In this document: positions 50,947-60,763 of the stretch, piece by piece
Position numbering within the stretch: position 1 is the first letter of the stretch
Layout of the letters: each line of letters opens with the position of its first letter
From: Sutcliffiella horikoshii
Lineage (GTDB): Bacteria > Bacillota > Bacilli > Bacillales > Bacillaceae_I
Direction of reading: 5' to 3'
Assembly (NCBI GenBank): GCA_001636495.1
Contig: KV440964.1
Coordinates: forward strand, 1,380,666 to 1,444,665
DNA: 64,000 nt
Notes under the pieces: model-generated
The model's database searches: none
What the model was told of the DNA's origin: nothing
What the model saw: only the letters and a program-made list of their open reading frames with translations
Translations under genes and position numbers: made by a program

Positions 50947-51420
50947 ATGTATGAGTTTGAAGATATTTATAACAACCGTGTGATGTTATCCTTTGAAGAC
51001 CATCCTTTTTCTCGAGACCCAAAACACGTCTGGGTTATTTGCCGGTACCAGGATCAGTGGCTTTTGACCAGCCATAAGAACAGGGGCATGGAGTTTCCGG
51101 GTGGCAAAGTGGAACATGGGGAATCCGCCGAGCAGGGTGCGATCCGGGAAGTGAAAGAAGAAACAGGTGGACATGTGTCCCAATTGCAATACATAGGGCA
51201 GTATAAAGTGGATGGCAGAGAGAAAGTCATTATTAAAAATGTCTATTTTGCCATAATCGATAAGCTTGAAAAGCAGGATACATACTTTGAAACGAATGGG
51301 CCTGTCTTATTACGGCAGCTACCTCAAAACGTAAGAAAAGATAGTAGATTCAGCTTCATCATGAAAGACGATGTGCTGACACATAGCATCGATAAGATTA
51401 AAAAGAGCAACTCCATATAA
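50947..51420 (+). CDS. ytkD: Nudix hydrolase YtkD
   Basis: A 157-residue nucleoside triphosphate hydrolase with the full Nudix box (G-x5-E-x7-REVKEETG): GGKVEHGESAEQGAIREVKE. It begins MYEFEDIYNNRVMLSFEDHP, matching B. subtilis YtkD, an 8-oxo-dGTPase and RNA pyrophosphohydrolase-like protein. ATG 50947 has a TGGAG site ten bases upstream; the frame to 50902 gives 15 extra residues unlike the family. The terminator overlaps its stop codon. Confidence 0.92.
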   Translation: MYEFEDIYNNRVMLSFEDHPFSRDPKHVWVICRYQDQWLLTSHKNRGMEFPGGKVEHGESAEQGAIREVKEETGGHVSQLQYIGQYKVDGREKVIIKNVYFAIIDKLEKQDTYFETNGPVLLRQLPQNVRKDSRFSFIMKDDVLTHSIDKIKKSNSI

Positions 51421-51437
51421 GGGGTTGCTCTTCGTTT
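51403..51437 (+). terminator. Terminator of ytkD
   Basis: Stem 51403-51414 with 51421-51432 (one G-U pair), loop ATATAA containing the stop codon, then TTCGTTTT. Confidence 0.75.
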
Positions 51438-51459
51438 TAGGAGCTTCAATCAGTGACCA

Positions 51460-52266
51460 TTACGTGTGTTTCACCAATTTCCTCTCCAGGTACTCTACCA
51501 ACTGGTACATGATAGTGGCGAAGACAGCAATGATCAATAGGCTCAATAACACAAGAGTGAAGTTAAAGACCTGGAACCCGTAGATGATCATATAGCCAAG
51601 CCCTTTGGAGCTGACCAAGAACTCCCCGACGATGACTCCGACCCATGCGAGCCCTACATTTACCTTCAAAGTGGAAATGATGGTGGGATAGGATGCCGGT
51701 AGAACGGCTTGGTGGAAGAGCTGTGCGCGGGTAGCCCCGAATGTTCTTAGCACCTTGAGGTAGTTAACATCCACTTCTTTAAAGGCTGTGTAGACCACGA
51801 TGGTGGTAATAATTACCGATATGATGGCTCCCATGGTGATGATGGACCCCATATTAGGTCCAATTGCGACAATCAGAATAGGTCCAAGCGCAACTTTCGG
51901 CATCGCATTAAGGATCACCAAGTAAGGCTCGAGCACTCTTGAAATCATCGGGGACCACCAAAGGATCGCTGCCATAATGGTGCCGATGAGTGTTCCAAGG
52001 ATAAAGCCAAAAATGGTTTCCGTCACGGTAATACTGATATTGGAGAGAAGTGTGCCGTCCTGGATTTTAGTGATAAAAAGATTCCAGATCCTGCTTGGAT
52101 AGCTGAAAAGCAAGGGGTTAATCCAGCTGTTTTTCCCAGCCATTTCCCATGAAGCGAAGAACACGACGAAAATGATGAATTGATACAATCTTACTTTGTA
52201 GGTCACTCTTTTTCTTTGTTTTAAAAAATCTGCATGTAGAAGGTCAATGTTCGCTTTCTTGTTCAA
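51460..52266 (-). CDS. ytlD: NitT/TauT type ABC permease (YtlD)
   Basis: A 268-residue membrane protein with six helices and the EAA loop [28 protein letters not shown] that meets the ATPase. Relatives carry sulfonates, nitrate, or pyrimidine precursors. The start is uncertain: TTG 52266 has AAGGAG ten bases upstream and overlaps the ATPase gene by 23 bases; GTG farther down has no ribosome site; an upstream start at 52332 would overlap by 89 bases. It is the last gene of the ytlA-ytlC-ytlD operon. Confidence 0.85.
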   Translation of the reverse strand: MNKKANIDLLHADFLKQRKRVTYKVRLYQFIIFVVFFASWEMAGKNSWINPLLFSYPSRIWNLFITKIQDGTLLSNISITVTETIFGFILGTLIGTIMAAILWWSPMISRVLEPYLVILNAMPKVALGPILIVAIGPNMGSIITMGAIISVIITTIVVYTAFKEVDVNYLKVLRTFGATRAQLFHQAVLPASYPTIISTLKVNVGLAWVGVIVGEFLVSSKGLGYMIIYGFQVFNFTLVLLSLLIIAVFATIMYQLVEYLERKLVKHT

Positions 52267-53023
52267 GTTGCTCCAGCTCCTTCCAGATCTTTTGGAACAA
52301 GGAGGAGAAATCCGGATGCTGCCTTGCTTCAAATGGCACTATCTTTCTCAGTTCTTCCGGGACAATAAAAGTTTTTGCTACCCGCCCAGGGTTAGCTTTT
52401 AAGAGAAATATACGGTCACTCATGGCAATGGCCTCTCCGATGTCATGGGTGACAAGCAAGGCTGTTTTATGAAAGGACTTCAAAGTGGAAAAAACCAGAT
52501 CCTCGAGCTTCAGCTTTGTTTGGTAGTCCAGAGCAGAAAATGGTTCGTCAAGAAGTAAAAGCTTAGGATCGGTGGCAAGCGTCCTGACAAGTGCTGCGCG
52601 TTGCCTCATTCCACCGGATAGCTGCGAAGGATATAGCTTCTCCACATCGGGCAGTCCCATAGCTTTTAGCAGTTGTAATGTTCTCTCTATATTCTGTTTT
52701 GAACGTTTATCGGCAATTTTCAACCCTAGAAGGACATTTTCCTCAATTGTCTTCCATGGGAAAAGATAATCCTGTTGCAACATATAACCGATGTCCGCTA
52801 CGCAATCCTTGGAAGGTTTGCCACCTAATAAAACGGAACCTTCTGTCGGGCGGAGAAGGCCTGCAATAATGGATAGGAGCGTTGTCTTTCCACAGCCGCT
52901 AGGGCCGAGGAAGGAGATGAACTCCCCTTCCTCGATCGTGATGGAAATGTCCTCTAGAACCTTTGTGGCCCGTTCCGGTGTAAAATATATGTGTTCAATA
53001 TTATTGATTGATAATAAACTCAT
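52244..53023 (-). CDS. ytlC: NitT/TauT type ABC ATPase (YtlC)
   Basis: A 259-residue ATPase. Walker A is GPSGCGKTT, the Q-loop is [11 protein letters not shown], the signature [15 protein letters not shown], Walker [13 protein letters not shown] and the switch His VTHDIGEA. It belongs to the SsuB/TauB/ThiZ group. It lies 11 bases after the binding protein gene and overlaps the permease gene, so all three are coupled. The C-terminal 35 residues are acidic. Confidence 0.92.
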   Translation of the reverse strand: MSLLSINNIEHIYFTPERATKVLEDISITIEEGEFISFLGPSGCGKTTLLSIIAGLLRPTEGSVLLGGKPSKDCVADIGYMLQQDYLFPWKTIEENVLLGLKIADKRSKQNIERTLQLLKAMGLPDVEKLYPSQLSGGMRQRAALVRTLATDPKLLLLDEPFSALDYQTKLKLEDLVFSTLKSFHKTALLVTHDIGEAIAMSDRIFLLKANPGRVAKTFIVPEELRKIVPFEARQHPDFSSLFQKIWKELEQLEQESEH

Positions 53024-53034
53024 CGTTCATCATC

Positions 53035-54030
53035 CTATTCTTCCATTACCTCTTCTGCAATGGTGGTATTGACCAGTGTGCTATGCTCTACATATTTTGG
53101 CAGCTCACCGGCTTCTTGCATGATGTTCTGCAGGTTCTCCCATTCCTCTTGATCAAGGATCGGGTCAGTGGCGAAGGAACCTTGACTCTTATAGCGGTCT
53201 ATAACGGTTTCAATCAACTCGACTGAAGTATCCTCAAAATAAGGTGAAATAACTTTGGCTGTTTCAGAAGCCGGATTATTATCCACCCATTGCTGTGCCT
53301 TGTAGAGAGCACGGGTAAACTTTTCAGCTGTCTCTGAATTCTCTTTTAAATAGCTTTCTTTCGCCATGAATGTTGTGTATGGAAGGTGACCTGACTCTTC
53401 CCCGAAGGAAGCGACAATATAACCAATGCCTTCCGCTTCAAAAATACTAGCCTGCGGTTCGAACAACTGTACAAATTCGCCTGTGCCGGAAGCGAAGGCA
53501 CTAGGGATATTTGCGAAGTCGACGTTTTGAATGAGATTCAAATCATTCTGAGGATCGATGCCATGCTTTTTGAGGACAAATTCCCCAGCCATTTGTGGCA
53601 TCCCACCTTTGCGCTGACCAAGGAAGGTACTGCCTTTTAAATCGTTCCAGGTAAAATCATCAAGTTTTTCTCTGGAAACTAAGAATGTTCCGTCTGTCTG
53701 CGTTAGCTGTGCAAAGTTGATGATTGGGTCATTAGAGCCTTGGGCATACACATAAATGGATGTCTCCGAACCTACTAATGCTACATCTGCACCATCAGCA
53801 AGCAAGGTGGTCATCGTTTTGTCGCCGCCCCATGTCGTGGTCAATTCCACTTCAAGTCCTTCTTCTTCAAAAAAACCTTTTTCAATGGCAACATATTGGG
53901 GAGCATAAAAAATAGAGCGGGTAACTTCGGCGATCCGAACCTTTTCTGTTTTGCTGCCACCGCAAGCTGCAAGCGCAGCGATTAAAGCAAAAGATAATAT
54001 AATACTTAACGCTATTCGTAAACCTTTCAT
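53035..54030 (-). CDS. ytlA: NitT/TauT type ABC binding lipoprotein (YtlA)
   Basis: A 331-residue lipoprotein with lipobox LAAC near residue 22. The mature part matches the NMT1/SsuA-like fold: APQYVAIEKGFFEEEGLEVEL, then VALVGSETSIYVYAQGS and GGMPQMAGEFVLKKHGI. Substrates in this group include thiamine precursors (ThiY), sulfonates and nitrate. ATG 54030 has GAGGAGG six bases upstream; a TTG two codons earlier overlaps that site. The upstream region has no THI or S box, so ligand remains open. Confidence 0.88.
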   Translation of the reverse strand: MKGLRIALSIILSFALIAALAACGGSKTEKVRIAEVTRSIFYAPQYVAIEKGFFEEEGLEVELTTTWGGDKTMTTLLADGADVALVGSETSIYVYAQGSNDPIINFAQLTQTDGTFLVSREKLDDFTWNDLKGSTFLGQRKGGMPQMAGEFVLKKHGIDPQNDLNLIQNVDFANIPSAFASGTGEFVQLFEPQASIFEAEGIGYIVASFGEESGHLPYTTFMAKESYLKENSETAEKFTRALYKAQQWVDNNPASETAKVISPYFEDTSVELIETVIDRYKSQGSFATDPILDQEEWENLQNIMQEAGELPKYVEHSTLVNTTIAEEVMEE

Positions 54031-54142
54031 GTTCAACCTCCTCAGAAATTGTGGGCATATGCTTTGTATGTTTGTATAGATTAGCGTATGATTTGGGCTA
54101 AATATGTGTGAATGCCTAGTGCGTCAAAAGGGGGCAATATTT

Positions 54143-54943
54143 TTGCAAGAAGGAACGATTGTTGAAAAGATTCCATACCCATCACCGAGTCCGCATATAA
54201 ATGTGTACACGGTGACTTATTGTAGCAGCGGTTTAAAAGTGAAGGGGTTACTTGCTGAACCGAAAACGGACGGGAAGTATGAGGGCTTTTTATACTTAAG
54301 AGGCGGCATCAAGAATGTCGGACAGGTCCGTGTTGGCCGGATAGTTCAGTTCGCCTCGGAAGGCTTTGTGGTGATGGCACCTTTTTACCGTGGCAATCAA
54401 GGTGGCGAGGGGAATGAGGACTTTGCTGGAGATGATAGGGAGGACGCGTTCGCGGCTTATCAGTTATTGGCGTGTCAAAAAAAAGTGAAGGCTGATCGCA
54501 TTCATGTGTTCGGTTTCTCACGTGGTGGTGTGATGGCACTCATGACAGGGATTGAGTTTCCTGAGGTGTGTTCGGTTGTATCCTGGGGCGGGGTGTCTGA
54601 TATGTTTCTCACCTATGAGGAAAGAGTTGATTTGCGCCGTATGATGAAACGGGTAATCGGAGGGACGCCGAATAAGTATCCGGAGCGGTATGAGTGGAGA
54701 ACTCCGTTGTTAGAACTTGACCGGTTGAATGCACCAATCTTGATTATCCATGGAGAGCAGGACAAGAATGTTTCCATTGATCATTCCTACAGGCTCGAAA
54801 AGTGTGCGAAGGAGATGGGGAAGAAGGTGGAAGCGTGGTATTATCCGGAGTACACGCATTATTTTCCGCCGGGGGAGAATCGGAGGATTGTGGAGCGGCT
54901 TACAAAATGGATGAAGGAACAAAAGAAAGAGCGGAACCATTGA
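54143..54943 (+). CDS. ytmA: S9-like alpha/beta hydrolase YtmA
   Basis: A 266-residue hydrolase of the prolyl oligopeptidase/dienelactone type. The nucleophile elbow is GFSRGGVMAL, the Asp is in IHGEQDKNVS, and the His in YPEYTHYFPP. The LYLRGGIKNVGQVRVGRI block is shared with B. subtilis YtmA. TTG 54143 is chosen, as AAAGGGGGC lies seven bases before it and the length then fits the family; the frame extends to 54104. Substrate unknown. It is divergent from the ytlA operon and converges on pckA. Confidence 0.87.
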   Translation: MQEGTIVEKIPYPSPSPHINVYTVTYCSSGLKVKGLLAEPKTDGKYEGFLYLRGGIKNVGQVRVGRIVQFASEGFVVMAPFYRGNQGGEGNEDFAGDDREDAFAAYQLLACQKKVKADRIHVFGFSRGGVMALMTGIEFPEVCSVVSWGGVSDMFLTYEERVDLRRMMKRVIGGTPNKYPERYEWRTPLLELDRLNAPILIIHGEQDKNVSIDHSYRLEKCAKEMGKKVEAWYYPEYTHYFPPGENRRIVERLTKWMKEQKKERNH

Positions 54944-54957
54944 TGGTTACCGCTCTT
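54927..54957. terminator. Bidirectional terminator between ytmA and pckA
   Basis: AAGAGCGGAACCAT (54927-54940) pairs with ATGGTTACCGCTCTT (54943-54957) with one bulged base. T-rich on both strands. Confidence 0.72.
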
Positions 54958-54964
54958 ATCTCTA

Positions 54965-56554
54965 TTATACAGTCGGTCCGCCCATTTCAAGGACTTCCGC
55001 AGGTACATTTTCAAACTTCTTAAAGTTTGCTTTGAACTTGCCTGCAAGCTCACGTGCAAACTGGTCATATTTTTCTTCGTCATGCCATGTTTTCTTCGGT
55101 TGTAACACTTCATCAGGTACACCTGGAACGTGTACTGGGATGGAAACGCCGAAGTATGGATCCATTTCCACTTCTACATTTGTCAGGTCGCCCTCAAGTG
55201 CCGCCTGTACCATCGCTCTTGTATAGGAAAGCTTCATGCGGCTTCCAACGCCATATTCTCCGCCAGTCCAGCCTGTGTTAACAAGGTAGACCTGTACGTT
55301 ATGCTCATCGATTTTCTTGCCAAGCATCTCTGCATAAGTCGTCGCAGGTAGCGGCAGGAACGGTGAACCGAAGCAAGTGGAGAACGTTGCTTGTGGTGAG
55401 GTGATTCCACGCTCTGTACCTGCAAGCTTACTTGTATAACCACTAAGGAAGTGGAACATTGCCTGTTCTTTTGAAAGCTTGGAGATTGGAGGCAATACAC
55501 CCGTTGCATCTGCTGTTAAAAATACAATCGTTGTGGGATGGCCAGCAATACTAGGTTGGACGATATTTTCCATTGCATCCAAGGAATACGCTGCACGCGT
55601 GTTTTCTGTTAGTGTAGAGTTATCATAGTCGGCAATTCTGGATTGACCATCAATGACCACATTTTCTAACACAGACCCGAAACGGATTGCATCAAAGATT
55701 TGTGGTTCTTTTTCATGTGTCAAACCGATGCATTTCGCATAGCAGCCGCCCTCAATATTGAATACGCCTGTGTTTGACCAGCCGTGCTCATCGTCTCCGA
55801 TAAGTTTACGGTTCGGATCAGCAGAAAGCGTCGTTTTACCTGTGCCGGAAAGTCCGAAGAATAATGCTACATCGCCTTCACGTCCTACATTTGCAGAACA
55901 GTGCATTGGCATGATGCCGTTTTCTGGTAGAAGATAGTTCATAACAGAGAAGATGGACTTCTTCATTTCACCAGCATATTCTGTGCCGCCTATCAATACC
56001 ACACGTTTGCTGAAGGAAATGATGATGAATGCTTCTGAGTTTGTTCCATCTACAGCTGGGTCAGCCTTAAAGTTTGGTGCAGAAACGATGCTGAATGCGG
56101 TTTCATGTTTGGCCAACTGCTCATCATTCGGTTTGATGAATAATTGCTGTGCAAAAAGGTTATGCCATGCAAACTCGTTGATTACCTGGATTGGTAATTG
56201 ATATTTTTCATCCGCTCCGGCAAATCCTTTAAAAACAAAAATTTCATCTTTATTTTCTAAGTATGTTAGTACTTTATTATATAGACGATCAAATACTTCC
56301 TCAGAGATCGGGCTGTTGACAGTGCCCCAGTCGATCTTATCCTTGCTTAAGTTTTCTTCTACAATAAATTTATCTTTAGGGGAGCGACCCGTGTATTTAC
56401 CAGTGGTTGCCAGTACCGCACCTGTTGAGGTCAAGCAGCCTTCGTTACGGTTCAATACTTTTTCCACCAATTGGGGAACAGACAACTGTACATGTGTGTT
56501 GCTTCCGTAAATTAATTTTGTTAGCCCATTATCGATACCAACCGTTTTCATCAT
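54965..56554 (-). CDS. pckA: Phosphoenolpyruvate carboxykinase (ATP)
   Basis: A 529-residue gluconeogenic enzyme, oxaloacetate plus ATP to phosphoenolpyruvate. The P-loop kinase-1a motif [18 protein letters not shown] and kinase-2 IGDDEHGW are complete, with [25 protein letters not shown] and the metal-binding His-Lys pair (MHCSANVG region). GGAGAG precedes two adjacent ATG codons; 56554 is the first. The frame continues upstream to 56602 without need. A CcpN-like site overlaps the likely -10, so glucose repression is expected. Confidence 0.96.
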   Translation of the reverse strand: MMKTVGIDNGLTKLIYGSNTHVQLSVPQLVEKVLNRNEGCLTSTGAVLATTGKYTGRSPKDKFIVEENLSKDKIDWGTVNSPISEEVFDRLYNKVLTYLENKDEIFVFKGFAGADEKYQLPIQVINEFAWHNLFAQQLFIKPNDEQLAKHETAFSIVSAPNFKADPAVDGTNSEAFIIISFSKRVVLIGGTEYAGEMKKSIFSVMNYLLPENGIMPMHCSANVGREGDVALFFGLSGTGKTTLSADPNRKLIGDDEHGWSNTGVFNIEGGCYAKCIGLTHEKEPQIFDAIRFGSVLENVVIDGQSRIADYDNSTLTENTRAAYSLDAMENIVQPSIAGHPTTIVFLTADATGVLPPISKLSKEQAMFHFLSGYTSKLAGTERGITSPQATFSTCFGSPFLPLPATTYAEMLGKKIDEHNVQVYLVNTGWTGGEYGVGSRMKLSYTRAMVQAALEGDLTNVEVEMDPYFGVSIPVHVPGVPDEVLQPKKTWHDEEKYDQFARELAGKFKANFKKFENVPAEVLEMGGPTV

Positions 56555-56611
56555 GGATAACTCTCCTTCAATTTGAATTGTAATTTTTTTATTTTTTCTC
56601 ATCTGTTAAAA

Positions 56612-56622
56612 AGTATAACACA
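56612..56622 (-). promoter_or_regulatory. CcpN-like operator of pckA
   Basis: TGTGTTATACT on the minus strand fits TRTGHYATAYW, the CcpN consensus as I recall it, and overlaps the -10 TATACT. B. subtilis pckA is repressed by CcpN during growth on glucose. No clear -35 was seen. Confidence 0.55.
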
Positions 56623-56639
56623 TTTAACTCAATAGTCCA

Positions 56640-56980
56640 TACTAATTAGCTTATTTTATGAAATTTAATGAGAATTCGTTAACGTTTTGTGAAAAACAGG
56701 CTTATCCGAGTGGAAAAGCTGAAAGAAGGTATGTAAAGATGACCCTGTTAGAATGAAAACCTATGGCTAAACCAAATTGAAAGCGTTGCCATTTTTTAGT
56801 CAAAGCAAGGGGGCCAAGCCCGATTGCCCTCTCCCATTATAAACCCTGTTCCCGATAAGTAAAAGAGAATGATGAACCAAATTCTTCACGCTTAGGATAG
56901 CAGTATTACCAATGGAAGGACAACATGAAAAAGGAAGCAATTATTTCCTGTAAATTGATGTCGAATTATTTCTCTTTTTT
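56640..56980. other. Intergenic region between pckA and metK, nothing assigned
   Basis: About 340 bases without a coding frame having a ribosome site, an RNA gene or a clear hairpin. The metK promoter begins just after it. Confidence 0.5.
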
Positions 56981-56982
56981 GT

Positions 56983-57011
56983 TGACATGAAAGGTTTTAG
57001 TACGCTAATAT
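56983..57011 (+). promoter_or_regulatory. Sigma-A promoter of metK
   Basis: TTGACA at 56983-56988 and TAATAT at 57006-57011 with a 17-base spacer, directly before the SAM riboswitch. Confidence 0.85.
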
Positions 57012-57027
57012 AGAACCTTGAACGGAT

Positions 57028-57199
57028 ACTCTTATTCCGAGCTGGTGGAGGGACAGGCCCTATGAAACCCAGCAACCTGCTCAAAGGATGAGCGAGCGCG
57101 AAAAAGCACGCCGCTTTTTTTATTTTTAGGCCAAGTTTTTGGTCGCTTGAGATAAGGTGCTAAACCTGAGCAAGGCTCTGACCTTGACCGATAAGAGTG
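57028..57199 (+). promoter_or_regulatory. SAM-I riboswitch (S box) with large P3 insertion
   Basis: All conserved S-box pieces are present: P1 strands ACTCTTAT and ATAAGAGT, GGTGGAGGGACAGGCCC, TATGAAACCCAGCAACC, and AAGGTGCTAAACC. The aptamer is about 172 bases, against about 110 usually. The extra bases lie at the tip of P3, whose base is formed by ACCT-CTCAA and TTGAG-AGGT. The insertion (about 57086-57147) includes a hairpin followed by TTTTTTTATTTTT. SAM should stop metK transcription through the terminator at 57220. Confidence 0.95.
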
Positions 57200-57219
57200 A
57201 AAGGCTAATTCTTGACTTC

Positions 57220-57257
57220 AAACCTTTCCTCAATTTTGTGGAAAGGTTTTTCTATTT
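57220..57257 (+). terminator. Riboswitch terminator of metK
   Basis: A 10-bp stem (57220-57229 with 57240-57249), loop of ten bases and a T-rich tail, between the SAM aptamer and metK. Confidence 0.9.
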
Positions 57258-57372
57258 TTACACAAGCTAACAAAGAACATCACAATAGGAACTGAGATCC
57301 GTATCAAATATAACTGCTTCACATGAAAAGAATTCAAGCGCTTTTCATAAACAAAAAGGAGGAACTTTTCTA

Positions 57373-58572
57373 ATGACTAAGCAACGTCGTTTATTTACTT
57401 CTGAGTCCGTAACGGAAGGGCACCCGGATAAAATTTGTGACCAAATTTCCGATTCCATCCTAGATGCAATTCTTACTAATGATCCGAATGCACGTGTAGC
57501 GTGTGAGACTTCCGTAACTACTGGATTGGTGTTAGTAGCTGGAGAGATTACAACTTCTACTTACGTAGATATTCCTAAAATTGTTCGTGAAACAATCCAA
57601 GGCATCGGATATACTCGTGCAAAGTACGGCTTTGATGCGGAAACTTGTGCAGTACTTACTTCTATCGATGAGCAGTCTGCTGACATCGCAATGGGTGTTG
57701 ACCAAGCTCTAGAAGCTCGTGAAGGTCAAATGTCAGACGCTGAAATTGAAGCAATTGGAGCTGGAGACCAAGGTCTAATGTTCGGATATGCTTGTAATGA
57801 AACAAAAGAATTAATGCCATTACCTATTTCTTTGGCTCACAAGCTTTCCCGCCGTTTAACAGAAGTAAGAAAAGATGAGGTTCTTCCTTACTTACGTCCG
57901 GACGGAAAAACGCAAGTGACAGTGGAATATGATGAGAACAATCAACCTGTTCGTGTTGATACAATCGTCATCTCCACTCAGCATCATCCGGAGGTTTCCT
58001 TGGAGCGTATCCAACGCAACATTAAGGAATTTGTAATCAAGCCGGTAGTTCCAGCTGAATTAATTGATGAGAACACAAAATACTTCATCAACCCGACTGG
58101 CCGTTTCGTAATCGGTGGACCACAAGGGGATGCGGGTCTTACAGGACGTAAGATCATCGTTGACACTTATGGCGGATACGCTCGCCACGGTGGTGGGGCA
58201 TTCTCCGGTAAAGATGCAACGAAAGTAGACCGCTCTGGTGCATATGCTGCTCGTTATGTGGCTAAAAACATCGTAGCAAGCGGACTTGCTGACAAGTGTG
58301 AAGTTCAATTGGCTTACGCTATTGGTGTAGCACAACCGGTATCCATCGCAGTTGATACTTTCGAAACTGGTAAGGTTTCTGAAGAGAAATTAGTAGAATT
58401 GGTTCGCAACAACTTCGATCTTCGTCCAGCAGGAATCATTAAAATGCTAGACCTTCGTCGTCCTATCTACAAGCAAACTGCTGCTTACGGCCACTTCGGA
58501 CGTAACGATCTGGATCTTCCTTGGGAGCAAACAGACAAAGCAGATACTTTGAAAGAGCAAGCGAACGCTTAA
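57373..58572 (+). CDS. metK: S-adenosylmethionine synthetase
   Basis: A 399-residue enzyme making SAM from methionine and ATP. Signatures are [15 protein letters not shown] at the ATP site, [12 protein letters not shown] and [20 protein letters not shown]. The length is normal. AAAGGAGGAAC precedes the ATG. Codon use is strongly biased toward frequent codons (GGT, CGT, GCT), as in highly expressed genes. The SAM riboswitch upstream gives feedback. It is divergent from pckA, a Bacillus-typical pair. Confidence 0.97.
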   Translation: MTKQRRLFTSESVTEGHPDKICDQISDSILDAILTNDPNARVACETSVTTGLVLVAGEITTSTYVDIPKIVRETIQGIGYTRAKYGFDAETCAVLTSIDEQSADIAMGVDQALEAREGQMSDAEIEAIGAGDQGLMFGYACNETKELMPLPISLAHKLSRRLTEVRKDEVLPYLRPDGKTQVTVEYDENNQPVRVDTIVISTQHHPEVSLERIQRNIKEFVIKPVVPAELIDENTKYFINPTGRFVIGGPQGDAGLTGRKIIVDTYGGYARHGGGAFSGKDATKVDRSGAYAARYVAKNIVASGLADKCEVQLAYAIGVAQPVSIAVDTFETGKVSEEKLVELVRNNFDLRPAGIIKMLDLRRPIYKQTAAYGHFGRNDLDLPWEQTDKADTLKEQANA

Positions 58573-58586
58573 TATAGTTACTAAAG

Positions 58587-58640
58587 AAAACCGCCCGAGA
58601 ATGAGGCTCATTGAGAGCTTTATTCCAGGGCGGTTTTTAG
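58587..58640 (+). terminator. Terminator of metK
   Basis: AAAACCGCCC (58587-58596) pairs with GGGCGGTTTT (58628-58637) around an inner small hairpin, followed by T residues. Confidence 0.8.
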
Positions 58641-58667
58641 TTTTTATTTTAGGGTCTGTTAAATACC

Positions 58668-58798
58668 GCTGTTGATTTCCGCACTAGGCTTCGCTTTCCG
58701 CGGGGCGACCTTGAGCCTCCTCGGGCTACGCCCTGCGGGGTCTCAAGATTGTCGCTATCCCCCCGCTGGAGTCTTCGCCTATTGCTCCAATCAACAGC
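58668..58798. repeat. Dispersed palindromic element with 10-bp terminal inverted repeats
   Basis: A 131-bp non-coding G+C-rich stretch. GCTGTTGATT at the left end is the exact complement of AATCAACAGC at the right end. Inner nested palindromes (GCGAC/GTCGC, CTTGAG/CTCAAG) let the whole piece fold as one long hairpin. Similar elements with GTTGATTTCCGC and CCAATCAAC ends are common between genes in many Bacillaceae, as I recall. No target duplication was seen. Confidence 0.75.
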
Positions 58799-58842
58799 TA
58801 GGTTACTGCAAAAATCCAAAGTATGCCTAACCGAGCCTTATT

Positions 58843-60729
58843 TTAAAGGATTTCTTCTAATTTTACATATAGAGAATCTCTTTCTGTTTCTAATATGGTT
58901 AGCTCATCTTGCAGACTTTGAAGGGTAAGCAAGTCCTCTTCATTGTTCATCAGAGTTTCCAACTTAACTATTTTTGTTTCCAAGTTTTCTAGTTGCTTTT
59001 CGAATTCTTCGTAGCCTCTGGTTTCGATCCCTTCAGAACCGGAGTGATTTATCTTCTGTTCAATTTTGATAATTTCAGGAAGTTTCACAACCTTTTTCTT
59101 CTCCAATTCCTCCCGCTTCTCCCGCGCATACTGATAGTTCCCTTCATAGGTAACAAGCTTTCCGGCTTCTAGCCAGCATGTTTTCTCAAAATATTTATTT
59201 AAGAAGTACCGATCATGGGAGACGGCGAGCATGGTACCGGCGAAGTCATCTAGTGCTTCTTCTAGCACCTCGCGTGAATCTATATCAAGATGGTTGGTTG
59301 GTTCGTCCAAGATGAGTAAGTTGATGTCTTGATGCATGAGTTGTGCCAATCGCAGGCGCATCTTTTCGCCGCCGCTTAAATTTTCGACTTTCTTGAATAC
59401 GGATGGTCCATAAAACAAGAATTTGGCTAGCACATGTCTTGCTTGTTCCAACGTGATGGAAATATCCTCACGGAACGCTTCTATTAATGTTTGATTTGGA
59501 TTACTGGCTTTGATGTGCTGGGAAAGATAACCGACTTTTGCATTGCTGCCAAGTTTCACTAAGCCGCAATCCGCATCTACTTTTCCAAGCAATATCTTTA
59601 GCAGAGTAGATTTACCCGTTCCATTTTGTCCAACAATGGCAACCCGCTCTCTAAAATATACTGCAAGATCAACTTCTTTGAACAGATCTGCCTTCCCAAA
59701 TGCTTTCCTTACTTTTTCCATGATAACGACATCTTTTCCACTGCGATCTGCAGCGTCAAATTGAAGACCCATTGCCTTCCTTTCAAGAATAGGGCGCTTT
59801 AATTTTTCCATTCTATTTAAGGCTTTTTCCATGCTTTTCGCCCGGCGGTGCATGGCGGCATTGGGCGGATTACTCTGATTGGCCCATTCCTTCAGGCGTT
59901 TGATGGCTTCTCTCATTTTTTTGATTTTCTTCTGTTGTTCTTGATAGGCCGAAAACTCTAACAGTAATCGTTCTTCTTTTTCCTTAAGGAACCCACTGTA
60001 GTTGGTGTGATAAGTGTGGATTTCTCCGTCTTCTAAATCTATAATTTTTGTTGCCACTTCATCTAGGAAATAGCGGTCATGGGAGATGGCGACAACTGTC
60101 CCATCATACTCCTTTAAATATTGCTCCAGCCACTCTACAGAAAATATATCAAGATGATTGGTCGGTTCATCAAGAAGAAGAAGGTCAGGATTTTGCAACA
60201 GGATAAACCCTAAACAAATCTTTGTTTGCTCTCCGCCACTTAAGCTAGAGAATGGCTGAGATAGTAAGGGGGTGATTTTTAAGCCGTTTGCAATTCGTTG
60301 AATGGAGGCATCCATTTCGTAGCCTCCCATAAAACTGAAACGCTCTTGCAGAACGCCGTATTCTTGCATAATTTTGTTTAATTTGCCTTCATCAGAAACC
60401 ACCGTCATCTGTTCTTCCAATGACCGAAGTTTATATTGCAGTTCCACTGTCTCTCGAAAAGCGGAACGTAATACATCTTCTCCCGTTGTCCTTTCAGGAA
60501 AGGAAGGGATTTGTGCTAGATAGCCAATTTTGGCGCCTTTCTTAGTATGAATAGCACCTTTATCAGGTATTTCCGATCCGCTGATAAGCTGAAAGAGTGT
60601 CGTCTTTCCACTCCCGTTCCTACCGACAAGACCAATGCGGTCATTTGCCTGAATCTCCATTGAAACATCTTCAAAAATCATCGTGCCGGCAAAGCTTTTA
60701 CTTATATTATTTAACGTACAAATCATCAT
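58843..60729 (-). CDS. ABC-F family ATPase (probable ribosomal antibiotic-resistance factor)
   Basis: A 628-residue soluble protein with two ABC domains and no membrane segment. Walker A motifs are GRNGSGKTT and GQNGTGKST; signatures are LSGGEQTK and LSGGEKMRLRLAQL; both Walker B end LDEPTNHLD. The linker (about residues 235-310) is long and charged, as in ABC-F proteins that enter the ribosomal E site. The last 60 residues form a coiled coil. Resistance rather than housekeeping is inferred from the attenuator-like leader (43-codon ORF and terminator) and the likeness to VmlR-type genes. GGAGATGA precedes the ATG. Confidence 0.88.
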   Translation of the reverse strand: MMICTLNNISKSFAGTMIFEDVSMEIQANDRIGLVGRNGSGKTTLFQLISGSEIPDKGAIHTKKGAKIGYLAQIPSFPERTTGEDVLRSAFRETVELQYKLRSLEEQMTVVSDEGKLNKIMQEYGVLQERFSFMGGYEMDASIQRIANGLKITPLLSQPFSSLSGGEQTKICLGFILLQNPDLLLLDEPTNHLDIFSVEWLEQYLKEYDGTVVAISHDRYFLDEVATKIIDLEDGEIHTYHTNYSGFLKEKEERLLLEFSAYQEQQKKIKKMREAIKRLKEWANQSNPPNAAMHRRAKSMEKALNRMEKLKRPILERKAMGLQFDAADRSGKDVVIMEKVRKAFGKADLFKEVDLAVYFRERVAIVGQNGTGKSTLLKILLGKVDADCGLVKLGSNAKVGYLSQHIKASNPNQTLIEAFREDISITLEQARHVLAKFLFYGPSVFKKVENLSGGEKMRLRLAQLMHQDINLLILDEPTNHLDIDSREVLEEALDDFAGTMLAVSHDRYFLNKYFEKTCWLEAGKLVTYEGNYQYAREKREELEKKKVVKLPEIIKIEQKINHSGSEGIETRGYEEFEKQLENLETKIVKLETLMNNEEDLLTLQSLQDELTILETERDSLYVKLEEIL

Positions 60730-60763
60730 ATTAAGGTCATCTCCTTCAGAATGTTAAACGCAC

